The notes under the pieces are model-generated. The model made no database searches, had not been told where the DNA came from, and saw only the letters and a program-made list of their open reading frames with translations. This document shows, one piece after another, positions 26,943-35,145 of a stretch of DNA of 62,385 nucleotides. Within the stretch, counting starts at the first letter, position 1; each line of letters opens with the position of its first letter. The position numbers and the translations under genes were made by a program. The stretch comes from an uncultured Lachnospiraceae bacterium (GTDB taxonomy: Bacteria > Bacillota > Clostridia > Lachnospirales > Lachnospiraceae): assembly GCA_947625775.1 (NCBI GenBank), contig CANQPM010000018.1, forward strand, positions 1 to 62,385. Reading direction: 5' to 3'.

Positions 26943-27770
26943 ATGACAGAAAAAATAAGAAAATATCCAATCTTAGTCGCGATTATCGGATTAGTAATCG
27001 GTTGGTGCGGAATCCAGTATATTCCTTACGGAGCCGACCCTATATCGATGATGCTGGTGCGTGTTTTTTTGAGCGTCATTTTGGTTGGAATTATGGTTTT
27101 AATGGGAGCGGGGCAAACGCTCTTGAAATTCAAGGAGGACTTCGGATATTCATTGCTCAACGGCTTGTTTTTTTTGATTGTCTCGATAATCATCGGCATT
27201 GTTGTAGTTATTCCTTCTATTGCCTCGGATGGAGCGCCCGAGGGTCTTCTGAAGGCGGAAATTTCTTATTTTCTGCTGAGCATTTCGGTAGGAATTTTTG
27301 AGGAAAGTCTGTTCAGAGGGGTATTTCTGCAGGGAATACTGAGAAAAACGGGAAAGACTCGCGGCGGAATGTGGTGCGCCATACTTGTTTCCTCCCTTGT
27401 CTTTGGGTTTTTTCACGTTGTCGGCTATATTATCGGCGGCAGCTATGATTTGGCAGGTATTGTGCAGACAATAGGCAAAATTCTGCAGACAGGAATAATT
27501 GGCGTATTGTTATCTGTTACATATTTAAAAACCAGAAATTTCTGGGCAATCGCCTTTTTGCATGCTCTAAACGACTTTTTCCCGTTCCAGACCAGTATTT
27601 TTACATCGAAACCAATTGTCGGCGATTATGTAAAGGGCGGACTTGAAGGTCTTATTATGTCGGTAGGCTATGCGCTGATATTTGTTTTGTACCTGCCGGC
27701 GCTGTTTAGGGCTATAAAGGTTTCAAAGGGAATAAAAATGCCGGAATATGGGATTTTTAAGGAGAAATAA
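26943..27770 (+). CDS. CPBP-family intramembrane metalloprotease
   Basis: 275 aa, about eight hydrophobic segments. The three ABI/CPBP motifs are present: EESLFRG (120-126), FGFFHV (about 155-160) and HALND (about 204-208), which supply Glu and His zinc ligands in Rce1-like proteases. In Firmicutes these act in bacteriocin immunity or surface-protein maturation; which applies here is unknown. A clear AAAGGGAG site stands upstream. The gene stands alone between murI (divergent) and the secreted protein (convergent). Confidence 0.93.
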   Translation: MTEKIRKYPILVAIIGLVIGWCGIQYIPYGADPISMMLVRVFLSVILVGIMVLMGAGQTLLKFKEDFGYSLLNGLFFLIVSIIIGIVVVIPSIASDGAPEGLLKAEISYFLLSISVGIFEESLFRGVFLQGILRKTGKTRGGMWCAILVSSLVFGFFHVVGYIIGGSYDLAGIVQTIGKILQTGIIGVLLSVTYLKTRNFWAIAFLHALNDFFPFQTSIFTSKPIVGDYVKGGLEGLIMSVGYALIFVLYLPALFRAIKVSKGIKMPEYGIFKEK

Positions 27771-27831
27771 TTTGTATCAAATTTCTTAAAACAAAATATT
27801 AGCCTTTCCACTTCCTTCCGTTAATAGCAAC

Positions 27832-27866
27832 AGCCTCCGATAATGCCCAACGGCTTATCAGAGGCT
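27832..27866. terminator. Hairpin between convergent genes
   Basis: AGCCTC..GATAA (from 27832) pairs with TTATC..GAGGCT (to 27866): eleven pairs and one mismatch. There is no strong U-run on either strand, but the position at the convergence of two genes makes a terminator likely. Confidence 0.6.
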
Positions 27867-27889
27867 GCCCTGTTCTCATCATTTATTAC

Positions 27890-29092
27890 TTACTGGTTTA
27901 ATGCCTTGTCCTTGTATATAAGTGCAAATGCATAATAAGTATCTGTTTCAAATGTAATGGTATTCGTGTCTGAATCTATGTCCGCCAGTTCGACAGGCTG
28001 ACCGTTCTCGGTAACGCATATCATCTTATAATCCCTGTCTGCTGCCTGTAATGTCTTAGGTATTGTCAGCGTAATGACTGCCTTGCTGTCCATATGATAT
28101 GTATATTTCCCCGACGGCAGAATGTTATAAGTCCTGCCTATAGTGTAATCTCCAAGCACTGCGTTAAAAGCGTCAAAACATTTCGGTCCCTGTATTGAAT
28201 TTTTTATCTCAACAGAATATGCACTGTTTGACGTATATTTAACACTTTCATTTCCTGCCACTGAATAGCGTGCCATATCCTCTGGCGTGATGTCCTTTTG
28301 GCTGGCATTGTTATTATTATTGTTGTTGCTGCTGTTTTTTGCATCAAGAATTTTAACCCAGTCAGAGTACGCGCTCTCGCTGTATTTTCCGAGGTCGCTG
28401 CTCATAGCCCTTACACGCACATAATAGTCATATTTTGAATCCACGGATACATTACCATACGGCGTATGTATGCAGTCCATTGTTTCGGAATTTGAGTTCT
28501 GGGCAACATCATGGGAACCGCCCCATTCCTTTACTGTTTCTTTATTACTTCCCTTTGCCACCTGATAGCTAAAATGCAGCAGCGGCATTTCATCAGGGAG
28601 CTCACAATAAACGACACCGTCAGCCGCTTTCTGCACAGTCGGCACTAAAAGTCCCGGCTGTTTGGCATAATTCCAGACATTGCTCTTGCCGGATGTAACA
28701 GCTTCACCCTGCTTATTTATCAATGTCACAGTAAACTGATAGCTTCCATTCTCTTTTATCATATTAAACAAGTCTATCTGCCCTGTCTCCCCCGCATTTA
28801 CTCCCCAGCTATAATAGTCATTCTTACTATTGTAATAGCCGTAATTGCCGTATGCCTTGCCATCTTTGTAAAGCGTTGCACACCAGCCGCACTGAAAGCT
28901 GTTGGGATTTATGAATGTGCCTGTCCCTGTCGTCGTGTCCCACGCAATCTCAATCGCGCCTGCCATTTTTTCTGCTGTTTCCGCCTTGACACCGCTCTCC
29001 TCTGCCATCACGGTAAATGCGCCGTTTGAGCAGGCAAGCACCGCTGCCGCGCCAATAACTGCCACAGCCTTTTTCATTTTTGAATAATTCAT
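27890..29092 (-). CDS. Secreted protein with fibronectin-III-like repeats
   Basis: 400 aa. An N-terminal signal peptide (KMKKAVAVIGAAAVLACSNGAF) with AMAEE-like cleavage site (VMAEE) gives a secreted or wall-associated protein without a recognisable anchor. Residues about 45-245 contain two Fn3-like segments: CGWCATLYKDGKAYGNYGYYN with NGSYQFTVTLI, and a second ending YDYYVRVRAMSSDLGKYSESAYSDWVKI. An Asn-rich linker (NNNNNNN, about 255) separates a C-terminal region of about 140 aa with no clear homology. A 42-bp element at 29164-29205 upstream is shared with the SGNH gene. The kinase ectodomain at 32033-33523 has the same domain type. It may be a ligand or scaffold at the cell surface; that is inference. 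Confidence 0.82.
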   Translation of the reverse strand: MNYSKMKKAVAVIGAAAVLACSNGAFTVMAEESGVKAETAEKMAGAIEIAWDTTTGTGTFINPNSFQCGWCATLYKDGKAYGNYGYYNSKNDYYSWGVNAGETGQIDLFNMIKENGSYQFTVTLINKQGEAVTSGKSNVWNYAKQPGLLVPTVQKAADGVVYCELPDEMPLLHFSYQVAKGSNKETVKEWGGSHDVAQNSNSETMDCIHTPYGNVSVDSKYDYYVRVRAMSSDLGKYSESAYSDWVKILDAKNSSNNNNNNNASQKDITPEDMARYSVAGNESVKYTSNSAYSVEIKNSIQGPKCFDAFNAVLGDYTIGRTYNILPSGKYTYHMDSKAVITLTIPKTLQAADRDYKMICVTENGQPVELADIDSDTNTITFETDTYYAFALIYKDKALNQ

Positions 29093-29163
29093 TATATTTT
29101 CTCTCCTCTGCTTAAAATTAACAGCACCTTAGCTGCCGTTAAACATTCTAGCATATTCCATTC

Positions 29164-29205
29164 AAAAATTGGTAAACTCCCAGCAGACTTTTGCAACTTT
29201 TTTCA
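29164..29205 (-). promoter_or_regulatory. Copy A of a conserved upstream element
   Basis: The 28 bp at 29164-29191 are identical to 31933-31960, and the next 14 bp differ only at the first few bases. On the minus strand it contains GTCTGCTGGGAGTTTACCAA. It ends about 70 bp before the secreted-protein ATG and lies outside any gene, so a binding site for a common regulator or an alternative promoter is likely. Confidence 0.7.
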
Positions 29206-29235
29206 GAACAATGCAATTTTCTGTCATTTTCTCCA

Positions 29236-30729
29236 TTAGAACTGAAAGTAAATAAACGTAGACGCATCATATTCAGGACCGTAAACGCCGAAAATCACCA
29301 CGGCAAAAATCAACCCGTAATACACCAGCCAGCGGAACCAAATATTCTGCCTGTCAAGCGCGCCCTTTATATCCCTTTTTTGCTTTTTCCAATAATCCAC
29401 AAGCATAAGCGCAATCAGACTCACAAGCAGAACAAAAAAGTCCTTCTGCGGCAGCGCCATAGTATTTATGCCGAATATATTATTTGGATCAAAAAACGTA
29501 AGCAGCCCTATATTTGTCACGCTCTGCCAAATCATTCTGCACGCCGCCGTCATATTGTCCGCGCGGAAAAACAGCCACGCAATATCTACAAACGCAAACG
29601 TAATCAATCCCTGCAGCAGATGGTAGCTGCCACATTCCGTGCGTATATGCAGCGCTTTCTTTAGCCTGCCGCGAAGCTGCTTTGTCATATCGCCCACTAC
29701 CTGATAAAGACCGTTCAGCAGCCCCCACGCCACATAATTCCAGCCAGCGCCATGCCAAAGTCCGCTCAGTGAAAAGGTCAGCAGAATATTGCGGTACTTT
29801 TTCAATCTGCCGCATCGATTGCCGCCCAGCGGAATATAAATATAGTCACGAAACCACGTCGTCAGGGAAATATGCCAGCTGCGCCAAAACTCACTCACTG
29901 ACGTGGCATAATAAGGGCTTTTGAAATTTTTTGTCAAATTAAAGCCCAAAACCCTTGCCGCGCCCACGGCAATATCGGAATACCCGCCAAAATCGCAATA
30001 AATCTGAAACGCAAAAAGCACAGTCGCAAGGCAAATCTGCAGCCCCGAATAGCTTGGATAATTGTCATAAACCTCCGTAACCAAAATGGCAATCCTGTCC
30101 GCAATCACCAGCTTTTGAAAAAAGCCCCACCCCATCAGCAGCAGGCCACTTTTAATCCGCTCCAAATCAAAATTATGCTCTTCTTTCAGCTGGTGCATCA
30201 AGTTTTTGCTGCGCTCAATCGGTCCCGCCACAAGCTGCGGAAAAAAGGAAATAAACAGCGCATAGCGCAGAAAATTCTTTTCAGCGGGTATATCCCTGCG
30301 GTAGACATCAATCACATAGCCCAGCGCCTGAAAGGTATAGAACGAAATGCCTACAGGAAGCACCACGTCATAAACAGGCATCGTCACGGAAACGCCAAAC
30401 AGCGCCATACCTTCTGTAAAAGCATTGATTATAAAAGCAATATATTTAAAGAAAAATAAAACGCCCAAATTCCAAATCACGCATACAGCCAAATACCATT
30501 TCCTGCTATGTGTTTTACCACTCCTGTTATCCTTATCTATCAACAGCCCTCCCGCCCACGACACGGCGGTGGTGGCAAAAATCAGCAGAAGATAGGCAGG
30601 ATTCCAGCTTGCGTAAAAGTAATAGCTCGCCGCCAGAAGCCAAAGATACCTATATTTGCGAGGTATCAGAAAATAGCACAATACCACTATCGGGAAAAAA
30701 ATCAAAAAGCCTGTCGAATTAAAAAGCAC
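29236..30729 (-). CDS. MBOAT family O-acyltransferase (AlgI/DltB-like)
   Basis: 497 aa from a GTG start at 30729, well placed behind GAGGGGGG. About ten membrane helices. MBOAT signatures are YFLIPRKYRYLWLLAASYYFY at the start, LPVGISFYTFQALGYVIDVYR, then FWRSWHISLTTWFRDYIYIPLGGNR, and LSGLWHGAGWNYVAWG with the catalytic His. These proteins carry acyl groups across the membrane to polysaccharide or teichoic acid. The SGNH-type protein upstream (30813-31805) is the expected extracytoplasmic partner, so the two probably acetylate a surface polymer. The gap between them is 83 bp. Confidence 0.95.
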   Translation of the reverse strand: MLFNSTGFLIFFPIVVLCYFLIPRKYRYLWLLAASYYFYASWNPAYLLLIFATTAVSWAGGLLIDKDNRSGKTHSRKWYLAVCVIWNLGVLFFFKYIAFIINAFTEGMALFGVSVTMPVYDVVLPVGISFYTFQALGYVIDVYRRDIPAEKNFLRYALFISFFPQLVAGPIERSKNLMHQLKEEHNFDLERIKSGLLLMGWGFFQKLVIADRIAILVTEVYDNYPSYSGLQICLATVLFAFQIYCDFGGYSDIAVGAARVLGFNLTKNFKSPYYATSVSEFWRSWHISLTTWFRDYIYIPLGGNRCGRLKKYRNILLTFSLSGLWHGAGWNYVAWGLLNGLYQVVGDMTKQLRGRLKKALHIRTECGSYHLLQGLITFAFVDIAWLFFRADNMTAACRMIWQSVTNIGLLTFFDPNNIFGINTMALPQKDFFVLLVSLIALMLVDYWKKQKRDIKGALDRQNIWFRWLVYYGLIFAVVIFGVYGPEYDASTFIYFQF

Positions 30730-30812
30730 AAATATCCCCCCTCAAAGCCTGATTATTATAATCGCAACACACCCTCCAAACAGTCTTGGTTTGCGAGAAT
30801 GGATTTTTGCAA

Positions 30813-31805
30813 TTATCTGTCATTGCCATAGAGCTCCCCGAATACAAACCGCGTCACCTTATCCGCGCCGTCTTTATTCAGGTGATGATATCCCGTGTAC
30901 AAATCCTCAAAGTCCTGCGCCGTCAAGCCGATTTCATCATAATGCCTGTTACAGTCCAGATAAATCAAATTCTCGCTTTTTGCCAATTCCGCTATTTTGT
31001 CCGCATAACCGTCATAATTAATCGACCGTATATACCCGTCGTACATTGGCGCCATCACTAAATACAGCGTGATATTTTCCTCGCGGCAGAGCTGGGCGAG
31101 CTTGTGGAAATGTTCAACGTTTGTTTCCGAGATTGCCTTTGCGACAGGGTTATACTCCGCGCTGTCATACTGGGCTTTTATTTCATCTGACATTTTTGTC
31201 TCGCTTGGGTGAAAAGAGGAATACTGTCTGTTGCCTTCCGACATAAAAAACAGGTTTGCAAGGATTGTCTCCACGCTTGCCCAGTTGCCGTGGCAGCGTG
31301 CAATCGGCAGGAGCGCATATGCCCAGTTCTGCGGAAGGTACTGCTCCCTTACCGCTTCAAGCTTGCATATGCCAAAGCGCATGCCGTCGATATTTGACTC
31401 CTTTTTCCAGTCCTTGTCAAAGGTTTCGCCATAGCGCCAGTTGTTGTTGTCGTCCAGCGCAAACGCTTCTAAGATGATTGTATCTGGGTGCTGATAATGC
31501 AGCGCCTCTTTTACATTAAAGTATGTCTGGACTGTATTCTGGGTATTTGTAGCTAAAATATAGCTGCTTTTGCCTGTCATTTCTGAAATGATATCAGGAT
31601 CAAAGGATGCATAGGCGTGGCTGTTGCCTACTATCAACAACTCAGTCTCCCCGCGCTCCAGCGTATAAAAATGCTGCCATGTATGTGTAATGTCGTTTGA
31701 AGGATAAAGCAGCCGAACTGCCGTTTGCAGCAGGAAAATAAAAAGCAGCGCAAAAATAATTATTCCCAGCCAGCTTTTTTTGCGCTGTGTCCATATTTTT
31801 TTCAT
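30813..31805 (-). CDS. Membrane-anchored SGNH-hydrolase-like acyltransferase partner (AlgX/DltD-like)
   Basis: 330 aa. One N-terminal membrane helix (about 12-32) anchors the protein; the remainder should be outside. GNSHAYASFDP (about 58-68) is the GDSL/SGNH motif with catalytic Ser, and DLYTGYHHLNKDG (about 300-312) supplies the His block. Together with the MBOAT protein downstream it forms a two-protein O-acetylation or D-alanylation-like system for a cell-envelope polymer; the polymer is unknown. GGAGCG precedes the ATG. The shared 42-bp element lies about 130 bp upstream. Confidence 0.85.
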   Translation of the reverse strand: MKKIWTQRKKSWLGIIIFALLFIFLLQTAVRLLYPSNDITHTWQHFYTLERGETELLIVGNSHAYASFDPDIISEMTGKSSYILATNTQNTVQTYFNVKEALHYQHPDTIILEAFALDDNNNWRYGETFDKDWKKESNIDGMRFGICKLEAVREQYLPQNWAYALLPIARCHGNWASVETILANLFFMSEGNRQYSSFHPSETKMSDEIKAQYDSAEYNPVAKAISETNVEHFHKLAQLCREENITLYLVMAPMYDGYIRSINYDGYADKIAELAKSENLIYLDCNRHYDEIGLTAQDFEDLYTGYHHLNKDGADKVTRFVFGELYGNDR

Positions 31806-31932
31806 GGAGTGGCACGCTCCTTTTTGTATACTTTGTCGGATAATCGCAAGACGCTAAAAGTATTATATTAAGTAAATTATTTTTTGGCAAGGGATTATTA
31901 TTCTTTTAGCTTTGATTTTGCAAGTTTAATTT

Positions 31933-31974
31933 AAAAATTGGTAAACTCCCAGCAGACTTTCAGGACTTTTTTCA
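31933..31974 (-). promoter_or_regulatory. Copy B of the conserved upstream element
   Basis: 28 bp identical to 29164-29191 and 10 further matching bases (ACTTTTTTCA) after a 4-bp variable gap. It lies about 130 bp upstream of the SGNH gene, between that gene and the terminator of the kinase gene. Confidence 0.7.
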
Positions 31975-31982
31975 AAAAATTT

Positions 31983-32031
31983 ACAAAAAAATATCCCCGC
32001 GCCTTTTCCTGCCAAAAAGACGCGGGGATTT
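31983..32031 (-). terminator. Terminator of the Ser/Thr kinase gene
   Basis: On the minus strand ATCCCCGCG and CGCGGGGAT form a perfect 9-bp GC-rich stem (31993-32001 with 32021-32029) followed by a run of seven Us. Confidence 0.88.
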
Positions 32032-32032
32032 T

Positions 32033-33523
32033 TCACTCCTCCAGCTTTATCCAAGGGCTGTATGCCTCCTCGGGTACTGTGCCAGTCAGAATATGCGAAC
32101 TGTACTCATTCGGGCGCGATGTATATACTTCAATCGCAAAGCGGTACGTGCCTCCTGAGGGCGCATACCTTTCGTTATCGAACCATATTCCGCTGTTGCC
32201 CATCATATTAATTTCATTCTTGCTCCATTCGTTTTTTGCTATCATATTGCCCGACTCATCATAGAACCTTACACTGAACGTATCTTCGTCTTCATAGTCA
32301 GCCAAATTGGTAAAAGCCGCATAATACGACTTACCGCCATTACTGCCCAAACCAACGTTCCAGTACAGTCCTTCGGGGGCGGACATCGGGGGAGCATCCT
32401 CGCCCGTATATTCAAAGACATCCGACACGGTGTATGGGCTGTCCGCATATTCAATGCCGTCGCCCATTGCCCGAACAGCAAAATAATAATATCCGTTCTG
32501 CTCCAGATTTTGGACAAGACTGACCGAAAACATCGATATTTCATCATCAGTATAGGAATTGCCGCTCATGCCGCTCTGCATATAGCAGGTATCATGCTCA
32601 GGATCGGGCTCCCTGTTTTCGTCCATTCTAAACATCATATACGCATAAGTTTCTTCCCCATTGCTCCCCGATTCAGGCACGCACCCCCACTCGCCTATGC
32701 CGCTTTCACCCTTCCAATGCGGATTGGCGGGAGCGGGGAGCACTATCAGCTTCGGCTTTTGAGCCTGCGCCCAAAGGTACGCCGACAGCCCTGCCAGACA
32801 AAGCAGGAGAACTGCGGCAGCGCCGCGCAGGATATTTCTTTTGGCGCAGAACAGCTCCTTTTTTACCTGCTTTGCGGAGGCATAGCGTTTGTCGGGATTA
32901 AGATTCGTGCATTTTCGTATCACTTTTTTATAGCGCGGCTTATCCGCCTCGCTCCCCAGCAGATTCTGCAGCGTCATGCCAAGCGCGTAAATGTCCGCGC
33001 GCCTGTCGGTCTGCGCAAAGCCGTACTGCTCAGGCGGCGCATAGCCTCTCGTGCCAAGCAGGCTGGTGTCCTGCTCCAGCTCGTCCTTTGGCATACGCGC
33101 GGCATCAAAATCTATAAGCCTGATATGCCCATCATCTGCCATTAGGATATTTGACGGCTTAATGTCCCTGTGTATGATATTTTTTCCATGCAGAAATTCC
33201 AGCACATCGCACAGCTCACCGACAGCCTGCAGCAGACGCTCCCTTGGCAGGTCTAAGCTCCCTATCGGCTCTCCTTCTATGTACTCCTCTATCACAGTGA
33301 CGCAGCCGTCCGCCTCATTGACCTCATAAAGCTTTGGCAGATACGGGTGCGGGTTGTCAAGGAGCAGGGCGTAAACCGAATGTTTTCCCTGCAGTGTTTT
33401 GCGTACATATAAATCCTCATTTTTCACCCGCCCATTGTCCTGACCGCTCTCATCAATTTTACGCACAATGTCTATTTTGCTTTTGCTGCTTTCCTTTATA
33501 CGCCTGACAAGTTCATAATTCAT
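32033..33523 (-). CDS. Eukaryotic-type Ser/Thr protein kinase with TM and Fn3-like ectodomain
   Basis: 496 aa. The kinase catalytic loop HRDIKPSN (118-125), the metal motif DFD (138-140, in place of DFG) and GTRGYAPPEQYG are intact. The N-lobe is short and lacks a clear GxGxxG loop; Lys42 in YVRKTL may be the ATP-anchoring lysine. One membrane helix at about 233-252 separates it from an outside region of about 240 aa with Fn3-like segments (NGYYYFAVRAMGDGIEYADSP; GTYRFAIEVYTS; SPWIKLEE), not the PASTA repeats of PrkC. It probably senses a surface signal and phosphorylates cytoplasmic proteins. A 5-bp GC hairpin overlaps the region just upstream of its AGAGGT site. An XRE regulator is divergent. 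Confidence 0.9.
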   Translation of the reverse strand: MNYELVRRIKESSKSKIDIVRKIDESGQDNGRVKNEDLYVRKTLQGKHSVYALLLDNPHPYLPKLYEVNEADGCVTVIEEYIEGEPIGSLDLPRERLLQAVGELCDVLEFLHGKNIIHRDIKPSNILMADDGHIRLIDFDAARMPKDELEQDTSLLGTRGYAPPEQYGFAQTDRRADIYALGMTLQNLLGSEADKPRYKKVIRKCTNLNPDKRYASAKQVKKELFCAKRNILRGAAAVLLLCLAGLSAYLWAQAQKPKLIVLPAPANPHWKGESGIGEWGCVPESGSNGEETYAYMMFRMDENREPDPEHDTCYMQSGMSGNSYTDDEISMFSVSLVQNLEQNGYYYFAVRAMGDGIEYADSPYTVSDVFEYTGEDAPPMSAPEGLYWNVGLGSNGGKSYYAAFTNLADYEDEDTFSVRFYDESGNMIAKNEWSKNEINMMGNSGIWFDNERYAPSGGTYRFAIEVYTSRPNEYSSHILTGTVPEEAYSPWIKLEE

Positions 33524-33787
33524 CTTTTATACCTCTTGTCCGTCTGGGCGGACTTTTCTTATCAGTAATTTCCCTCGGATTTGTGAAAAAATATGATATA
33601 TTTCATAATTTTTATTATACACTAAAAATAATGCAAAACAATGTAGAAAAATGCAAAAAAAGCGAAAAAATTTTAAAATAACAGTTTGGCATATCCTGTC
33701 GGATTATGGTATGCTATAATTAATTACATAGCAATCGGCAGAAATACTGCAGCCGCACTGACAGCATGCGCGGGAACGGAGGAAATA

Positions 33788-34258
33788 ATGTGTACGCAAT
33801 TACAGCCAGAAAAATCAAAGACACCGTCAGATAAGCCAGAATGTAAAACCACTGACGAATTAACCCATGAGATATACGCCGCCACGGATATTGAGGATTA
33901 TCTTTCAGACAATAAGAGCAGCTTTTTGTCAGAAGCTCTGCCAGAGCATTTAAAAAAACTGCTTTCGCAGAAAAATCTCACCAGAGCCGAGGTCGCGCGC
34001 AGGGCGCAGCTTGAAAAAGCCTATGTATATCAGATATTTTCGGGGGAGAGAATGCCCTCGCGTGACAAGCTGATTACGCTGGCATTCGGGCTTGGGCTGT
34101 CCGCCGACGAAACACAGACTATGCTGAAGATTTCAGGCCATAAAGAGCTGTACGCCCGAAGCAAGCGCGACTCAGTCATGCTTTTTGCCCTGAACCAGAA
34201 TAATACGCTGTTTGAAGTAAATGAGATGCTTTATAAGCATGGACTTGCGCTGCTGTGA
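33788..34258 (+). CDS. XRE-family helix-turn-helix regulator paired with the kinase
   Basis: 156 aa from the ATG at 33788 behind GGAGG; earlier starts lack a ribosome site. A polar, Thr/Ser-rich N-terminal 50 residues is followed by a Cro/C1-type HTH (about 55-110: NLTRAEVARRAQLEKAYVYQIFSGERMPSRDKL). The C-terminal part (YARSKRDSVMLFALNQNNTLFEVNEMLY) is a pattern I associate with HTH proteins beside Ser/Thr kinase genes in Clostridia. Divergent from the kinase with a 264-bp shared gap. It may be a substrate of the kinase; that is inference. Confidence 0.82.
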   Translation: MCTQLQPEKSKTPSDKPECKTTDELTHEIYAATDIEDYLSDNKSSFLSEALPEHLKKLLSQKNLTRAEVARRAQLEKAYVYQIFSGERMPSRDKLITLAFGLGLSADETQTMLKISGHKELYARSKRDSVMLFALNQNNTLFEVNEMLYKHGLALL

Positions 34259-34286
34259 AAAAGTGTTTTGGCTTACTATAATTTAA

Positions 34287-34325
34287 ACGCCTGACGTTTG
34301 GAGTGACAATCCAAAAATCAGGCGT
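34287..34325. terminator. Bidirectional terminator-like hairpin
   Basis: ACGCCTGA (34287-34294) pairs with TCAGGCGT (34318-34325), with an inner TTTGGA/TCCAAA stem. It separates the XRE gene and the convergent PIN-domain pair. Confidence 0.75.
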
Positions 34326-34335
34326 ATTGTTTTGA

Positions 34336-34554
34336 TTACAGCGGATTCGCCTTCCCATATGCTACAGCAGCATTGTGAAACTTATCAGAGCTTACGTCTG
34401 CGAAATACCTCTGTCTCCACTTAGTATAATCAGATTTTTCACGCAGGAGTACAGAAATAAATCGTTCTGTTTCTATTGTACCAAGCTTTTCAATCAGGCA
34501 GCTAATGCCAATATCCATGATTTCAGCCGTACTTGCATTATTCATCGATTTCAT
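34336..34554 (-). CDS. Small partner of the PIN protein (possible antitoxin)
   Basis: 72 aa, soluble. The pattern STAEIMDIGISCLIEKLGTIETERFISVLLREKSDYTKWRQ with conserved DYTKWRQ resembles short proteins found next to PIN-domain genes in Firmicutes and cyanobacteria. Its ATG lies 17 bases inside the end of the PIN gene, so it is translated from the same message. No DNA-binding motif typical of VapB is evident. Antitoxin role is inferred from context. Confidence 0.72.
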   Translation of the reverse strand: MKSMNNASTAEIMDIGISCLIEKLGTIETERFISVLLREKSDYTKWRQRYFADVSSDKFHNAAVAYGKANPL

Positions 34555-34996
34555 TTTTAAGCACCTCCCATTCCCTTATAAATTCTGTCGGATCAGCAAT
34601 GCGGATTTTGTCTGTCTTATATTTTAACAGTCTGTCATCTGTAGTCAGAAAATAATCACATTCTGCCAATATGGCGCATGCCACATGATGGGCATCTGCT
34701 GTTTTTACTCCTGTAGCAATAATCTTATCCGCAAGCTCCTTTACCTCATCAGCGCGGTCAACATCAACATGCACAGCAACATTTTCACTAATGAAGCCAC
34801 GAATGGCTTTTTGCCTTGATTCATGCGGATTCCTGCTGTTTTCATATAACAATACATATGATGTCGCCAATTCTATCTCACCAGCCCGAATCATACTTTG
34901 TATCTGCAGCTTCGCCTGTGTTTCCAATGATATACGAAGCTGCGACTGATCATCATAAGGGCGATTATAGCAGCAATTGTCAAGGTATATTTTCAA
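34538..34996 (-). CDS. PIN-domain protein (VapC-like toxin candidate)
   Basis: 152 aa. PIN fold markers: MKIYLDNCCYNRP with the first acidic residue Asp6, an acidic helix after residue 50, VKTADAHHVACAILAECDYFLTTDDRLLKY with the later acidic cluster. PIN toxins are Mg2+-dependent ribonucleases. The first gene of a two-gene unit with the small partner overlapping downstream, i.e. toxin-first order, unlike most vapBC pairs. Confidence 0.85.
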   Translation of the reverse strand: MKIYLDNCCYNRPYDDQSQLRISLETQAKLQIQSMIRAGEIELATSYVLLYENSRNPHESRQKAIRGFISENVAVHVDVDRADEVKELADKIIATGVKTADAHHVACAILAECDYFLTTDDRLLKYKTDKIRIADPTEFIREWEVLKNEIDE

Positions 34997-35145
34997 TGGC
35001 TATTCTCTCCTTTTATATCATGCTCACATCTAAGCTATAAATAATGTTTTAACTCTTAATTTAATTATATCACAAATATTAAGCAAATACTATGAAAAGC
35101 TCCCACTTTTATTCAAATCAGAGTACAAAAACGTGACTCTTTAAC

